The notes: generated by a model from the sequence alone, not told the origin. A DNA stretch of 64,000 bases from Burkholderiales bacterium (GCA_016223165.1 JACRPO010000009.1:1116001-1180000); one strand, 5' to 3'. Shown: positions 15,980 through 25,494, counted from the first letter of the stretch. Translations and numbers: made by a program.

Positions 15980-18900
15980 CTACTGCGGGTTCAACTGGCT
16001 CGCCGGTACCGCCACGTAGCTGCTGCTGCCCGGCGTCAGCCACTGCAGCCGGATCGTCGAGCCGCCGCCTCGTTCGTAGTACTCGAGGCGGATGCTCACG
16101 CGCTGCCCGGCTGTCATGCTGAAGGCGCTGCTGGTGTTGGTGGTCGGTGCGTGGTCGGTCCAGTTGTTGATGCGCTGCGTGCCGTTCACCCACAGCCGCA
16201 CGCCGTCGTCGCTGACGGTGCGGAAGCGGTAGCTGCCGGTGGTGGGCACGGTGACGGTGCCGCTCCAGCGCACCGAGAAGTTGTCGGCCGGCAGGCCGCT
16301 CGCGGCGCTGCCGTTGCCCCAGTTGAAGTCCACCGCCTCGGTGCGCGTGAGCAGCGCCGTGCCGGCGAGCGAGGTGCCGGCGTAGTAGGTGCCGAGCAGG
16401 CCGGCGGTGGCGGCCGGCGCCGGGGCGCTCGCTTCCTCGTTGCCGATCTCGCGCAGGTACTGCGCGAGGTTGGCGAGGTCGCCGCTGCCGATCACGACGC
16501 CGGCATGCGCGCTGATCGCCGCCTCCAGCGTCGCCGCCGAACCGTCGTGCAGGTAAGGGGCGGTGGTGGCCACGTCGCGCAGCGTCGGCACGTCGATGCC
16601 GCCGAGCGTGGCATTGAGCCGCTTGCCGCTCGTGGCCTTGAGTGTGCCGATGTTGGCCGGGCTGTCGCCGCCGGCGCTGCTGCGCGTGAACGCCGTGCCG
16701 CTGTGGCACGAGGCGCAGTTCTGGTTGATGAAGACCGTGCGGCCGGCCGCGCCCGCGGTGCTGAGCGCGCCGCTCGCGGTGCGCGCGGCGCTCGGCGCGA
16801 AGGTGCTCAGCGAGCCGACGTAGGCCGCCAGCGCGTCGAGGTCGGCGCTCTGCCCGGCCTTCGCATCGCCCAGCGGCTGGCTGCGCGTGCCGGCGAAGTA
16901 CGCGGTGTCGCTCATCAGGCCGGTGCCGGCGGCCAGCGCGCGGATCTGGCCCTCGAAGTCCTGCACCTCGTCGAAGTTGTTGCTCCAGTGCAGGCGGCCG
17001 TGGCCCATGCCGGCGCGGCCGCGCAGCGCGATGGTGTTGCGCAGGCCCTCGCCGAAGCCGGTGAGGTCCCACACGCGGCCATCGTGGCCGCCGTCGTTGT
17101 GGCAGGCGGCGCAGCTGAGGTAGGCGTCGCGCGCCAGGCGCGGGTCGCGCGCGTCGTAGAAGAGCTGCTTGCCCTTGAGCACCGTGGCCGTGAGCCGCTC
17201 GCTGCCCACGGTGCCCACGGCCACCGGCGCCGGCAGCGTGAAGCGGCCCTGGGCCATCAGCGGCTGCAGGTCGACGATGCTGACGCTGCGCGACATGAAG
17301 TTCTGCACGTACAGGCGCTGGCCGTCGGCCGACACGGCCACGCCCTGCGGTGCGAGCCCGGCCTCGATGCGGAAGAGCTCCAGCCCGCGCGCCGCATCCA
17401 CCACCGCCACCTGGCGCGAGGTTTCCAGCGTCACGAAGAGGTAGGCGCCGGTGGGGTCGAAGGCGGCGGCGCTGGCGACGCCGGCGTTGTCGTGGTCGAT
17501 GCGCTGCGCGCTCAGCTCCACCGGCGTGGCGGCGGCGAGGTCGATGCGCGAGCTGATGGCGCGCACCGTGTTCTGGAAGTCGAGGTTGAGGCCGCTGCGC
17601 AGCGAGCCGCGCTTGATGTTGTCCTGCTTGCCCGGCACGAAGGCCGTGCGCCCGTCGGCCGAGATGGCCGGCGCGCCCAGGTAGTTGGGGATGCCGCTGC
17701 CTTGCGTCTCGGTGTCGGTGCGGTCGCTGTGGCGCAGGCGCACGGTGCTCGCGAGCGTCATCGTCGTCGTGTCGATCACCCACACCTCGCCGCCCACCTC
17801 GCCGGTGGTGCTGACGCTGGCCGTGCCTTCGCCGGGCAGCGCTGCGGTGACGAAGCGTGCCACCAGCAGGCGGGCCGAGTCGCCGCTGATCGCGAGATGC
17901 CGCGGCGTCGCGCCGGTGGCGAGGCTGCCGGTCTCGGCGCCGGTGCCGGGGTCCAGGCGCAGGAGCCGCGCGCCGGCCTCCAGTGTCACGTAGGCGGCGC
18001 TGCCGTTCGGCGCGAAGACGAGGCCGTACGGTTGCGAGGCTCGCGGCAGCGACACCGTGCGCGCCACCGCGAGCGTGCCGGCGTCGATGACGCTGATCGA
18101 TGCGCCTTCCTTGTTGACCACCCACACGCTGCCGTCCGGCGCGCGCGCAAGCGTGCGCGGGGCGCTGCCGACGGCGATCTCGGCCACGCGCGCGTTGGTG
18201 GCGGTGTCGATCACCGCCACCGAGTTGTTGTCCGGGTTCACCACCCACAGGCGTGTGCTCGCGCCGCCCGTGCGCGGCTCGAGCAGCATCGCCGACGAGT
18301 GGCGCGCCGGTGTCGCCGCAGGCGCGGCGTAGACCGCCTGCACGAAGCTCGTGCCCGTGCTCTGGCCGGCGGCATTGCGCGCCGTCAGCGTCACGGTGTA
18401 GACGCCGGGCGCGCTGAAGGCGTGCGTCGCAGCGCTCGTCGCGCTCCACGCGGTGGCGGGCGTGCCGTCGCCGAAGGTCCAGCTGAACTCGAGGCCCGCC
18501 GCATCGAGCGCCGGCGTCCAGGTCACCGTGCTCGCGCCGGTGCCGGCCTGCACCGGCGGCGCAGGCAGCGGCGTGAAGGCAGGCAGCGGCGTCGCGTTCA
18601 GGTCCGGGCGTTCGCGCGGGCTCCAGGTGGCGGTGTTGCGGAACTGGGCGTCGGCCGCTTCGGGGTCGATCCACAGCTCGCCGCCACGCGCGCGCAGCAC
18701 GTAGGTCGGGAAGTTCTTGGAGCGCAGCGTCAGCGAGTGCCCTGCGAGCCCCGGCTCGGGGCAGAAGGTGGCGTCGGCCTTGAAGAGGTCGCTGCCATCG
18801 TTGGTGCCGAGCTTGAGCCGATAGCCCTGGTGGCGCAGCCACTGCCCCGGCTGCGCGGCCAGCTCGAGCGAGACGCAGGCGGCGTCCGCCAGGCCCGTGC

Positions 18901-20785
18901 GCGCGATGAAGCGGCCGCTGGCCAGTTGCTCGGCGCTCGGGTTCGCGGCGAGCGGCTGCAGCACGCCGAGGCCGCCGCCGTCCACGCCCATCGAAGACGC
19001 GGCCACGTGCGTGGCTTCCAGCGTCAGCGGCACGTCGCGCGGCAGCGTCGCCGCGCCGGGCTCGAGCGTGACGATGACGGCGCGCGAAGGCACGCCCGCC
19101 GCGTTCAGCGCGAAGAGCTGGTAGTGCCCCGGCGGCAGCAGGTTGGCGCTGGCGGGCAGCTCGGCGCTCAAGCGATCGCCGCTCTGCGTGAAGGCCAGCT
19201 CCTGGAAACGCTGGCCGTTGTTGAACGAGTGCGTGACGGTGGCCGTGCGCACGAGCACCAGGCGCGCGACGGCGCCGCCGTCCTGCATCTCCACCTGCAG
19301 CGTCGTGCCGAGCTTCATCTTCAGCGCGTTGATGCCGGTCAGCACCGGCCGCGCCGCCAGCACCGAGCTGCTGCCCTGCTGCTGGAAGAGGTAGGGCGGG
19401 TAGTAGACCTCGGCGTTGGCGTTGTATTGCGGGCCCGGCGTGCCGCCGCCCAGCGACATCACGGTGCCGTTGGGCATCAGCAGCGCGCCCGAGTGGTAGA
19501 CGCGGATGCGCGAGGCGCCGGCCAGCGTCGTCCAGCTGCCGCTGGCCGGGTTCCACATCTCGGCCGCGAACACGGCGTCGCTGCCGCCGTTGTTGCCCAC
19601 GCGCGTGCCGCCGGTGACGAGCACCTTGCCGTCGGGCAGCACGGTGGCGCTCGGGAAACGGCGCGCGAAGGCCATGCGCGCGGTCTCGGTGAGCACCGGT
19701 GCGGCGCCGTTGATGTCGACCACGGTGGCCATGTTGCTGGCCGGGAAGCCGTCGCCGTTGAAGCCGCCGTTGCCGCCGAGTTGCAGCACCTTGCCCGGCG
19801 CGAACATCACGGCGCTGTTGGTGGCGCCCACGTTCACCGGCGCCGTCGTGCTCGGCGCGCCCTTGAAGGTGCCGGCCACGCGCACGGCGCCGGTGCCGCC
19901 GTTGGCGTAGACATCGAGCCACCACATGCGGTCGGCCGAGATGCCGAAGACCTCGCCGCTGGGCGCCACCCAGGCGCGCGGGTAGCTCGCGCGCAGGTTG
20001 TCGGGGCCGAAGGCGTCGCGGCTGATGGCACCGGTGAGACTGCGCCAGCCCGTGCCCGGCGTGTACAGCTCGGGCGTCATCGACACCTGGCCGTTCTGGA
20101 GGGCCGCATCCGGGTTCTGGTACATGCCCTCGGTGTAGGGGTCGATGCCGCCCAGCATCACGGCGCGCCCGTCGGGCAGCGCCAGCAGCGTCGCGTACCA
20201 GCGGTCGTCGGCGAGCTGGGCGGTGTCGTTGGCGGCACTCTGCGTCGCCGGGTTGAAGAGCTGGCTGCCCCTCGCGCCGTTGCCGCCGCTGACGAGCAGC
20301 CGCCCGTCGGGCAGCCACTCGGCCGTGCTGCAGAAGCTGTTGTTGCGGCCAGCCTCGAAGCTGGTGGCATGCGCGCTGCCGCCGAAGCCGAGCGAGGGCG
20401 TCCAGACGTCGAAGGTGCGGCCGTCCTGCGCGTCCTGGTTCTGCGGCGCGCCGTAGGTGAGCAGCTTGCCGTCGGGCAGCAGCGCGGCGTGGATGGCGTT
20501 CATCGGCCAGGCCTGCAGGGGGCCCCACATGCCCTGTGTAGCGGCGCTGGCAGGGATCGTGAGATTGTCGAAGAGCGGGTCGGCCGGCTGCACGATCGGC
20601 ACCGCGAGCGAGGTGTTCGCTGCGAGCGCGCGGCCGCGGCCGTCGGACCCCGCGCCGGCCGCGGACCCGTCCGTGGTGCTGCTGCCGCCACCGCAGGCGG
20701 CAAGCATCGCGGCGAGCACAAGCGTGAAGCCGCGGCGCGGCGTGGCGGCACGCACCAGCGTGCGAAGTGAGTTCGGTGTTCTCAT
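15980..20785 (-). CDS. Lipoprotein mosaic: copper-radical oxidase, AbfB-like, PKD, YVTN propeller, di-haem cytochrome, PA14
   Basis: This 1601-residue protein has a lipobox (LAAC, Cys31). Residues about 70-580 are a galactose/glyoxal-oxidase-type domain. Cys152 and Tyr197 (RWY) match the Cys-Tyr cofactor, and Tyr430-His431 (RVYH) and His519 (VTHSF) match the copper ligands. Next come an AbfB-like beta-trefoil (about 590-745), a PKD domain (about 755-840) and a YVTN propeller (about 845-1190). A cytochrome c peroxidase-like region has haem motifs Cys1225-x2-Cys1228-His and Cys1357-x2-Cys1360-His. A PA14 domain (about 1470-1601) closes the chain. The first part should oxidise an alcohol or aldehyde; AbfB and PA14 suggest sugar binding. 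Domain borders are estimates. The uninterrupted frame and intact catalytic residues argue for a working gene. Confidence 0.85.
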   Translation of the reverse strand: MRTPNSLRTLVRAATPRRGFTLVLAAMLAACGGGSSTTDGSAAGAGSDGRGRALAANTSLAVPIVQPADPLFDNLTIPASAATQGMWGPLQAWPMNAIHAALLPDGKLLTYGAPQNQDAQDGRTFDVWTPSLGFGGSAHATSFEAGRNNSFCSTAEWLPDGRLLVSGGNGARGSQLFNPATQSAANDTAQLADDRWYATLLALPDGRAVMLGGIDPYTEGMYQNPDAALQNGQVSMTPELYTPGTGWRSLTGAISRDAFGPDNLRASYPRAWVAPSGEVFGISADRMWWLDVYANGGTGAVRVAGTFKGAPSTTAPVNVGATNSAVMFAPGKVLQLGGNGGFNGDGFPASNMATVVDINGAAPVLTETARMAFARRFPSATVLPDGKVLVTGGTRVGNNGGSDAVFAAEMWNPASGSWTTLAGASRIRVYHSGALLMPNGTVMSLGGGTPGPQYNANAEVYYPPYLFQQQGSSSVLAARPVLTGINALKMKLGTTLQVEMQDGGAVARLVLVRTATVTHSFNNGQRFQELAFTQSGDRLSAELPASANLLPPGHYQLFALNAAGVPSRAVIVTLEPGAATLPRDVPLTLEATHVAASSMGVDGGGLGVLQPLAANPSAEQLASGRFIARTGLADAACVSLELAAQPGQWLRHQGYRLKLGTNDGSDLFKADATFCPEPGLAGHSLTLRSKNFPTYVLRARGGELWIDPEAADAQFRNTATWSPRERPDLNATPLPAFTPLPAPPVQAGTGASTVTWTPALDAAGLEFSWTFGDGTPATAWSATSAATHAFSAPGVYTVTLTARNAAGQSTGTSFVQAVYAAPAATPARHSSAMLLEPRTGGASTRLWVVNPDNNSVAVIDTATNARVAEIAVGSAPRTLARAPDGSVWVVNKEGASISVIDAGTLAVARTVSLPRASQPYGLVFAPNGSAAYVTLEAGARLLRLDPGTGAETGSLATGATPRHLAISGDSARLLVARFVTAALPGEGTASVSTTGEVGGEVWVIDTTTMTLASTVRLRHSDRTDTETQGSGIPNYLGAPAISADGRTAFVPGKQDNIKRGSLRSGLNLDFQNTVRAISSRIDLAAATPVELSAQRIDHDNAGVASAAAFDPTGAYLFVTLETSRQVAVVDAARGLELFRIEAGLAPQGVAVSADGQRLYVQNFMSRSVSIVDLQPLMAQGRFTLPAPVAVGTVGSERLTATVLKGKQLFYDARDPRLARDAYLSCAACHNDGGHDGRVWDLTGFGEGLRNTIALRGRAGMGHGRLHWSNNFDEVQDFEGQIRALAAGTGLMSDTAYFAGTRSQPLGDAKAGQSADLDALAAYVGSLSTFAPSAARTASGALSTAGAAGRTVFINQNCASCHSGTAFTRSSAGGDSPANIGTLKATSGKRLNATLGGIDVPTLRDVATTAPYLHDGSAATLEAAISAHAGVVIGSGDLANLAQYLREIGNEEASAPAPAATAGLLGTYYAGTSLAGTALLTRTEAVDFNWGNGSAASGLPADNFSVRWSGTVTVPTTGSYRFRTVSDDGVRLWVNGTQRINNWTDHAPTTNTSSAFSMTAGQRVSIRLEYYERGGGSTIRLQWLTPGSSSYVAVPASQLNPQ

Positions 20786-20870
20786 GCGGTGGTCCCGTTT
20801 CTTGGTTCTCGGTTCTGGGTGTAGGGCTGGATCGGGTGTCGCCGGTCGGCCTGTGCTGTCGGCGCGGCGG

Positions 20871-21491
20871 CTACAGCCGGCTCAGCTCGGCCAGCAGGCG
20901 CGCGCGGTCGACCGGCACGCCACGAAAGCGCTGCAGCAGCCGGCCGTCGGCGGCGTAGAGATAGAGCGAGGTGCGGTGGTCGGCGACCCCGGGCGCCGCG
21001 GCCCGCGGATCGAACACCTGCATGCGCTGGTACAGCGGCTCGAGGGCCTGGGGGCGGCCGGTGACGAAGCGCCAGCCGGGGCGATCGGCGCCCATGCGGC
21101 GCGCGAACGCGGCCAGTGCCGCGGGCGTGTCGGCCAGCGGATCGACGCTGACCGAGAGGAACTGCAGCTTGCGCCGCGCCGCCTCGGGCAGTTCGGCATG
21201 CAAGGCCGCGAGCTCGGCCACCTGCGTCGGGCAGGTCGTGCCGCAGCCGGTGTAAACGAAGTGCATCAGCAACGGCCGGCCGGCGAGCTGGCGGGCCTCG
21301 AAGGCGCGGCCATGCTGGTCGGTGCCGGTCACGCCCTGCAGCACGAGCGGCTGCGCCAGCACCGGGGCGGCGGCGCAGGCCACGGCGGCACGCAGCAACC
21401 ATCGGGTCCAGCCGGCAAGGCGGCGAAGATGAATCGGCAAGGGCAGGAGGGCCACCAGGAAGCGCAGGAGCGCGAAGCGCACCGGCTCCAC
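20871..21491 (-). CDS. SCO1/SenC family copper protein
   Basis: This protein of about 206 residues has an N-terminal hydrophobic segment and a thioredoxin-like fold. The copper-binding CxxxC (TGCGTTCP) and the distal His (DHRTSLYL) are both present. SCO proteins deliver copper to cytochrome oxidase CuA or act as thiol reductants. Here the next gene on the same strand, 85 bp away, is a copper-radical oxidase. A role in loading copper into that enzyme is therefore plausible but not shown. The start is uncertain: the GTG at 21491 lacks a good ribosome site and a later start is possible. Confidence 0.8.
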   Translation of the reverse strand: MEPVRFALLRFLVALLPLPIHLRRLAGWTRWLLRAAVACAAAPVLAQPLVLQGVTGTDQHGRAFEARQLAGRPLLMHFVYTGCGTTCPTQVAELAALHAELPEAARRKLQFLSVSVDPLADTPAALAAFARRMGADRPGWRFVTGRPQALEPLYQRMQVFDPRAAAPGVADHRTSLYLYAADGRLLQRFRGVPVDRARLLAELSRL

Positions 21492-21715
21492 GAAGGGAGC
21501 GCGGGGCGCTCCGGGCCCCCGAAGGGAGCCCGCCCCGCGGCGGCGTTGTCACAGGTGGTATCAGTGTGACTGGCGGCCATGGACGCGGCCACCCCGTGGC
21601 CGCGGGGCGCGCGTGGCGCGCGGCGGCCGAATGAGAAGAAGTCGAGGGTCGCTCGACCTGGGGCGAGGACGGCGGAACGCCAGCCCCGGCCTTCTGCCGC
21701 GCGGCTAGCGACCGG

Positions 21716-22903
21716 CTAGCGACGCGCCCTGGCCAGCGCCTGCTCGAGGTCGGCGATCAGGTCATCCACATGCTCGATGCCCACCGACAAGCGCAGCAGA
21801 TCCGTCGGTGCGGGCGTGCCCGCACCCTCGACGCTCGCGCGGTGCTCGACGAGGCTCTCGGTGCCGCCGAGCGAGGTGGCGCGCTTCCACAGCCGCACGT
21901 GGGCCGCGGTGGCGATGGCCGCCGCCTCCCCGCCTTCGCGGCCACCGCGGACGCGGATGCTCAGCATGCCGCCGAAGCCGCCCTTCATCTGGCGCCTGGC
22001 CACTTCGTGCCCCGGCGAGCCCGGCAGGCCCGGATAGAGAACCTCGGCCACGTGCGGGTGCGCGGCGCTGAAATGCGCCGCGATGCGCGCCGCCGATTCG
22101 CAGGCGGCGCGCACGCGCAGGTGCAGCGTGCGCAGGCCGCGCTGCAGCAGCCAGCTCTCGAAGCTGCCGAGCGTGCCGCCGAGTTGCGCGCGCAGCTTGC
22201 GCAGCGCCTGCCAGTAGGCGCTGTCCTCGCGCGTCACGAGCACGCCGGCGATGAGGTCGCTGTGGCCGTTGAGGTACTTGGTCGCCGCATGCATCACGAT
22301 GTCGGCGCCGAGCGCGAGCGGCTGCGTCAGCAGCGGCGTCGCCACCGTCGAATCCACGGCCAGAAGCGCGCCCGCGCCATGGGCTGCGGCGGCGGCATCG
22401 GCGATGTCGGTCACCGTCCACAGCGGATTGGCCGGCGTCTCCACCCACACGAGCTTGGTGCGACCGGGCTTCAGTGCCGCGCGCAGCGCCGTCGGGTCGG
22501 CCATGTCGACGAGTTCGACCTGCAACCCCCACTGCGTCGCGAAGCCCATCAGCCAGTTGCGCAGCGACCAGTACATCACCTTCGGCGCCAACACATGGTC
22601 GCCGGGAGCCAGCGCCTGGAAGCAGGCCGTCGCCGCGGCCATGCCGCTGGCGAACAGCATCGCCTGGTGGCCGCCCTCGAGCGCGTTGATCACCGCCTCG
22701 GCCGTATCGAAGGCCGGGTTGTCGGCGCGTGCGTAGACGCGGCCCGAGCGGTACTGGTTGTCCGCGTCGCGCAGGTAGGTGGTGGAGACGTGGATCGGCG
22801 GGATGATCGCGCGCGTGCGCTCGTCCACTTGGCCCAGGGCCTGGGCGGCGATGCTGTCGGGGTGAAGGGGGTTGAGAGGGCGAAGGGGCTTGGCGTCGTG
22901 CAT
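21716..22903 (-). CDS. Cys/Met-metabolism PLP-dependent enzyme (cystathionine gamma-synthase or beta-lyase)
   Basis: This 395-residue fold-type I PLP enzyme has the Schiff-base Lys in ATKYLNGHSDLIAG and a SGMAA cofactor loop. It would act in trans-sulfuration or methionine synthesis. MetB, MetC and O-acylhomoserine sulfhydrylase cannot be separated from the sequence by eye. The ATG at 22903 has GAGGA a few bases upstream. Within 22904-23016 I see no SAM riboswitch. Confidence 0.85.
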   Translation of the reverse strand: MHDAKPLRPLNPLHPDSIAAQALGQVDERTRAIIPPIHVSTTYLRDADNQYRSGRVYARADNPAFDTAEAVINALEGGHQAMLFASGMAAATACFQALAPGDHVLAPKVMYWSLRNWLMGFATQWGLQVELVDMADPTALRAALKPGRTKLVWVETPANPLWTVTDIADAAAAAHGAGALLAVDSTVATPLLTQPLALGADIVMHAATKYLNGHSDLIAGVLVTREDSAYWQALRKLRAQLGGTLGSFESWLLQRGLRTLHLRVRAACESAARIAAHFSAAHPHVAEVLYPGLPGSPGHEVARRQMKGGFGGMLSIRVRGGREGGEAAAIATAAHVRLWKRATSLGGTESLVEHRASVEGAGTPAPTDLLRLSVGIEHVDDLIADLEQALARARR

Positions 22904-23016
22904 CGGATCCTCGGCGAGGTCTGTCTGGCCGCGCCACTCTACGCGCGGCCGACCTCGGCCCTTCCCCAACGACCTGCGCTGCCCCAGCACCTCGGTGCCG
23001 CCCGCGCGCCTGGGCC

Positions 23017-24195
23017 TCAGCGCTGGTAGGCCCCTGGCGCCCAGCGCGCGCGATCGGGCGGGATGGCGCGCACGAGCGCCGGCCACTCGAACTCGGCCTT
23101 CGGTGCGAGGTCGCGCCCGAAGGTCTTGCGCGGGTCGGGCACCTGGCCGCGCCAGATCGAATCGGGCGGCAGCTCGAAGGCACCGGTCACCACGTCGGCG
23201 AGCATGCCCAGCGTCGCCGGCCGGTTGCCGGTGAAGGTGCCGCTCGCGCCGAGCTCGAAGACGCCGCCGCCGACGACGAGGTTGTTCAGCGCCAGCACCT
23301 CGCCCATGCCCGGCACGCGGTCGCCATGCACGCGCAGGAACCACGCCGGCCGCCAGCCCTCGCTGATGAGCGTGTTGTGCGAGAGCACGAGCTCATTGTC
23401 GTCCCACACCTTGCCCTCCGAGCCGTAGGAGATGAGCACCGGGTTCTGCGAGCGCGGGCTCTGGCCGATGACATTGCCGATCAGCGTGGCGCGGCCGCCG
23501 CTCGGCAGGTCGACCTCGTACGAGGCCTCGCCCGACGAACCGTCGCGGATCATGTTGTAGAGGATGAGGCTCTCCCTCGCCCTCGACTTGACGAGGTGGC
23601 CCTCGAAGCCGTTGAAGAGCCGGCTGCCGGTGAGCGTGAAGCTGGCGATCGTGCCCACGTGCAGCAGATGGTTGAGCGCGCCCACCTGGCGCGGCGCATG
23701 CGCGAATTCGCTTTCGAGCACCGTCAGCTCGGCCTCGCGCACGTTGCCGGTCACGAGGCCGTGCTCGTTCTCGAAGAAGCCGCAGCGCACCACCTCCAGC
23801 CGCCCCTGCTCGAACAGCACGCCGGCGGCGTTGGTGCCCGCGGCGCGGGCACCGCGGAACTCGAGGTTCTCGAGCCGGATGTCGCCGCCCTTGACGACGA
23901 AGAGCGCGCGGCCCGAGGCGAGCTTGCCGTCGAACAGGATCACCGGGCGCGTCTTGCCCTGGCCGCGGATGGTGAGGCGCTTGTGCTCGATGAGCGCGGT
24001 CACGCCTTTGTAGGTGCCCGACAGCACGACGATCTCGTCGCCGTCCTTGGCGCGGTCGAGCGCCTCGCCGAAGGTGGCCGGCTGGCGCTCGGGGCCGATG
24101 ACGATGGTGGCGGCGGCGGCGAGCGCGGGCCAGAGCAGGCCGGCCATGCCGGCGACCAGCGCCTGCACGATCCGAAGGAACAGTGGTGGGGGCAT
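23017..24195 (-). CDS. Secreted right-handed parallel beta-helix protein
   Basis: This 392-residue protein has a signal peptide (hydrophobic stretch ending in ALAAAAT). Repeated short beta-strand turns (IRLENLEFRGA, LTVLESEFAHA, FTLTGSRLFNG, LILYNMIRDG) are typical of pectate-lyase-like beta-helices. I recognise no catalytic motif, so a polysaccharide lyase, esterase or surface role is open. It stands alone on its strand, between the PLP enzyme and the divergent ABC transporter operon. Confidence 0.75.
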   Translation of the reverse strand: MPPPLFLRIVQALVAGMAGLLWPALAAAATIVIGPERQPATFGEALDRAKDGDEIVVLSGTYKGVTALIEHKRLTIRGQGKTRPVILFDGKLASGRALFVVKGGDIRLENLEFRGARAAGTNAAGVLFEQGRLEVVRCGFFENEHGLVTGNVREAELTVLESEFAHAPRQVGALNHLLHVGTIASFTLTGSRLFNGFEGHLVKSRARESLILYNMIRDGSSGEASYEVDLPSGGRATLIGNVIGQSPRSQNPVLISYGSEGKVWDDNELVLSHNTLISEGWRPAWFLRVHGDRVPGMGEVLALNNLVVGGGVFELGASGTFTGNRPATLGMLADVVTGAFELPPDSIWRGQVPDPRKTFGRDLAPKAEFEWPALVRAIPPDRARWAPGAYQR

Positions 24196-24319
24196 GCGGC
24201 GAGTATCTCAGCGGTGCACTCGCGGGCCGGGCCGGGCGGCGTGGCGGGTTTCGCGGCTTCGCCGCTGCCGAGTGCCGGTTCGGGTTTATCCGGGCGCCGC
24301 CGCCCCGGGAAGGCGCGGA

Positions 24320-24340
24320 CGCGGGGATAGGATCCCCGCG
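24320..24340. repeat. Perfect inverted repeat upstream of the ABC importer
   Basis: CGCGGGGAT (24320-24328) pairs with ATCCCCGCG (24332-24340) over a 3-nt AGG loop. It lies in the divergent region between the beta-helix gene and the importer. It could be an operator or a hairpin in the 5' leader. Confidence 0.45.
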
Positions 24341-24365
24341 ACCCTTGGTTGTCATGGTCCTTCCA

Positions 24366-24405
24366 TGCAGGCGTCATGCACGTCACGTCGTGCAAGCGTC
24401 ATGCA
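24366..24405. promoter_or_regulatory. Directly repeated 15-mer, candidate operator of the ABC importer
   Basis: TGCAGGCGTCATGCA (24366-24380) recurs as TGCAAGCGTCATGCA (24391-24405), one base different. Each is flanked by TGCA at both ends. The repeats are 25 bp apart and end 48 bp before the importer start. They do not resemble a Fur box. Confidence 0.5.
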
Positions 24406-24453
24406 GGCGGGCCGGACGCGCCCGCCGCGCCGCCACTCCAGAACGAGGCCCCG

Positions 24454-25485
24454 ATGAAGAAGCCCTCCCTCCCCACCGCCCTGCTGGCCGCGGCCTGCCT
24501 GTCGTCGTTCAGCGCGCCGGCGCTCGCGCAGGACCAGGTCAACATCATCTGCTCGGTGCAGGCCGAGTGGTGCAACCTCATCCAGACCGTCTACGGCAAG
24601 ACCACCGGCGTCAAGGTCAACATGTCGCTCAAGGGTTCGGGCGAGGCGCTGGCGCAGCTCATCGCCGAGCGTGCCAACCCGAAGACCGACATCTGGTTCG
24701 GCGGCACCGGCGACCCGCACCTGCAGGCGGCCGAGCAGGGCCTGTCGCTCGAGTACAAGAGCGCGAGCCTGCCGCAACTGCACGAGTGGGCGCAGGCACA
24801 GGCGGCGCAGAGCAACTACAGGACGGTGGGCATCTACAGCGGCCCGCTCGGCTTTGGCTACAACCCCGAGTTGCTGGCCAAGAAGAAGCTGGCAGCGCCC
24901 AAGAGCTGGGCCGACCTGCTGAAGCCCGAATTCAAGGGCGAGATCCAGGTCGCCAACCCCGCCAGCAGCGGCACCGCCTACACGATGGTGGCCACGCTCG
25001 TGCAGATGATGGGCGAGGACAAGGCCTTCGAGTACATGAAGGCGCTGCACAAGAATATCCAGACCTACACGCGCAGCGGCACCGGCCCCATCAAGGCCGT
25101 GGCGCGGGGCGAGGCGAGCGTGTCGATCAGCTTCGTGCACGACGGCCCGGGCGAGAAGCTGCAGGGCTTTCCGGTCGAGACCATCACGCCGGCCGAGGGC
25201 ACCGGCGCCGAGATCGGCTCGATGAGCATCATCAAGGGCGCGCGCCACCTCGAGGCGGCCAAGAAGTTCTACGAATGGGCGCTCACCGCGCAGGCGCAGC
25301 AGTTCGGTGCCGCGGCCAGGCAGTTCCAACTGCCGAGCAACAAGGCCGCCAAGATCGACCCCAACGTGCCCGACTTCAAGAAGATCAAGTTCATCAAGTA
25401 CGACTACGCCAAGTACGGCGCCAGCGCCGAGCGGCGGCGCCTGATCTCCAAGTGGGAGAAGGACGTCAACTCGCTGCCCCGCTGA
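24454..25485 (+). CDS. ABC transporter substrate-binding protein, FbpA-like
   Basis: This 343-residue periplasmic protein has a signal peptide (APALAQ cleavage region) and the type II binding-protein fold of the iron(III)/AfuA class. Motifs typical of the class are seen: DIWFGGTGDPH, ANPASSGTAY, and EGTGAEIGSMSIIKGA. The ligand is uncertain: ferric ion, or a small organic such as a phosphonate, are both handled by this family. The ATG at 24454 with GAGG upstream was preferred to an earlier ATG in frame. It starts an operon with the permease (GTG 10 bp on) and the ATPase. Confidence 0.85.
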   Translation: MKKPSLPTALLAAACLSSFSAPALAQDQVNIICSVQAEWCNLIQTVYGKTTGVKVNMSLKGSGEALAQLIAERANPKTDIWFGGTGDPHLQAAEQGLSLEYKSASLPQLHEWAQAQAAQSNYRTVGIYSGPLGFGYNPELLAKKKLAAPKSWADLLKPEFKGEIQVANPASSGTAYTMVATLVQMMGEDKAFEYMKALHKNIQTYTRSGTGPIKAVARGEASVSISFVHDGPGEKLQGFPVETITPAEGTGAEIGSMSIIKGARHLEAAKKFYEWALTAQAQQFGAAARQFQLPSNKAAKIDPNVPDFKKIKFIKYDYAKYGASAERRRLISKWEKDVNSLPR

Positions 25486-25494
25486 CGTGGTGAT

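Noticed and set aside
16151..20770. 1539-codon plus-strand frame opposite the oxidase mosaic
   Set aside because: Composition is that of a GC-rich antisense frame, with no domains, while the minus strand shows intact catalytic motifs.
22904..23016. SAM riboswitch upstream of the Cys/Met PLP enzyme
   Set aside because: Only 113 bp are available, and I could not identify a multi-helix fold or terminator.
24366..24405. Fur box for the iron-type ABC operon
   Set aside because: The repeats are not AT-rich and do not resemble GATAATGATAATCATTATC.
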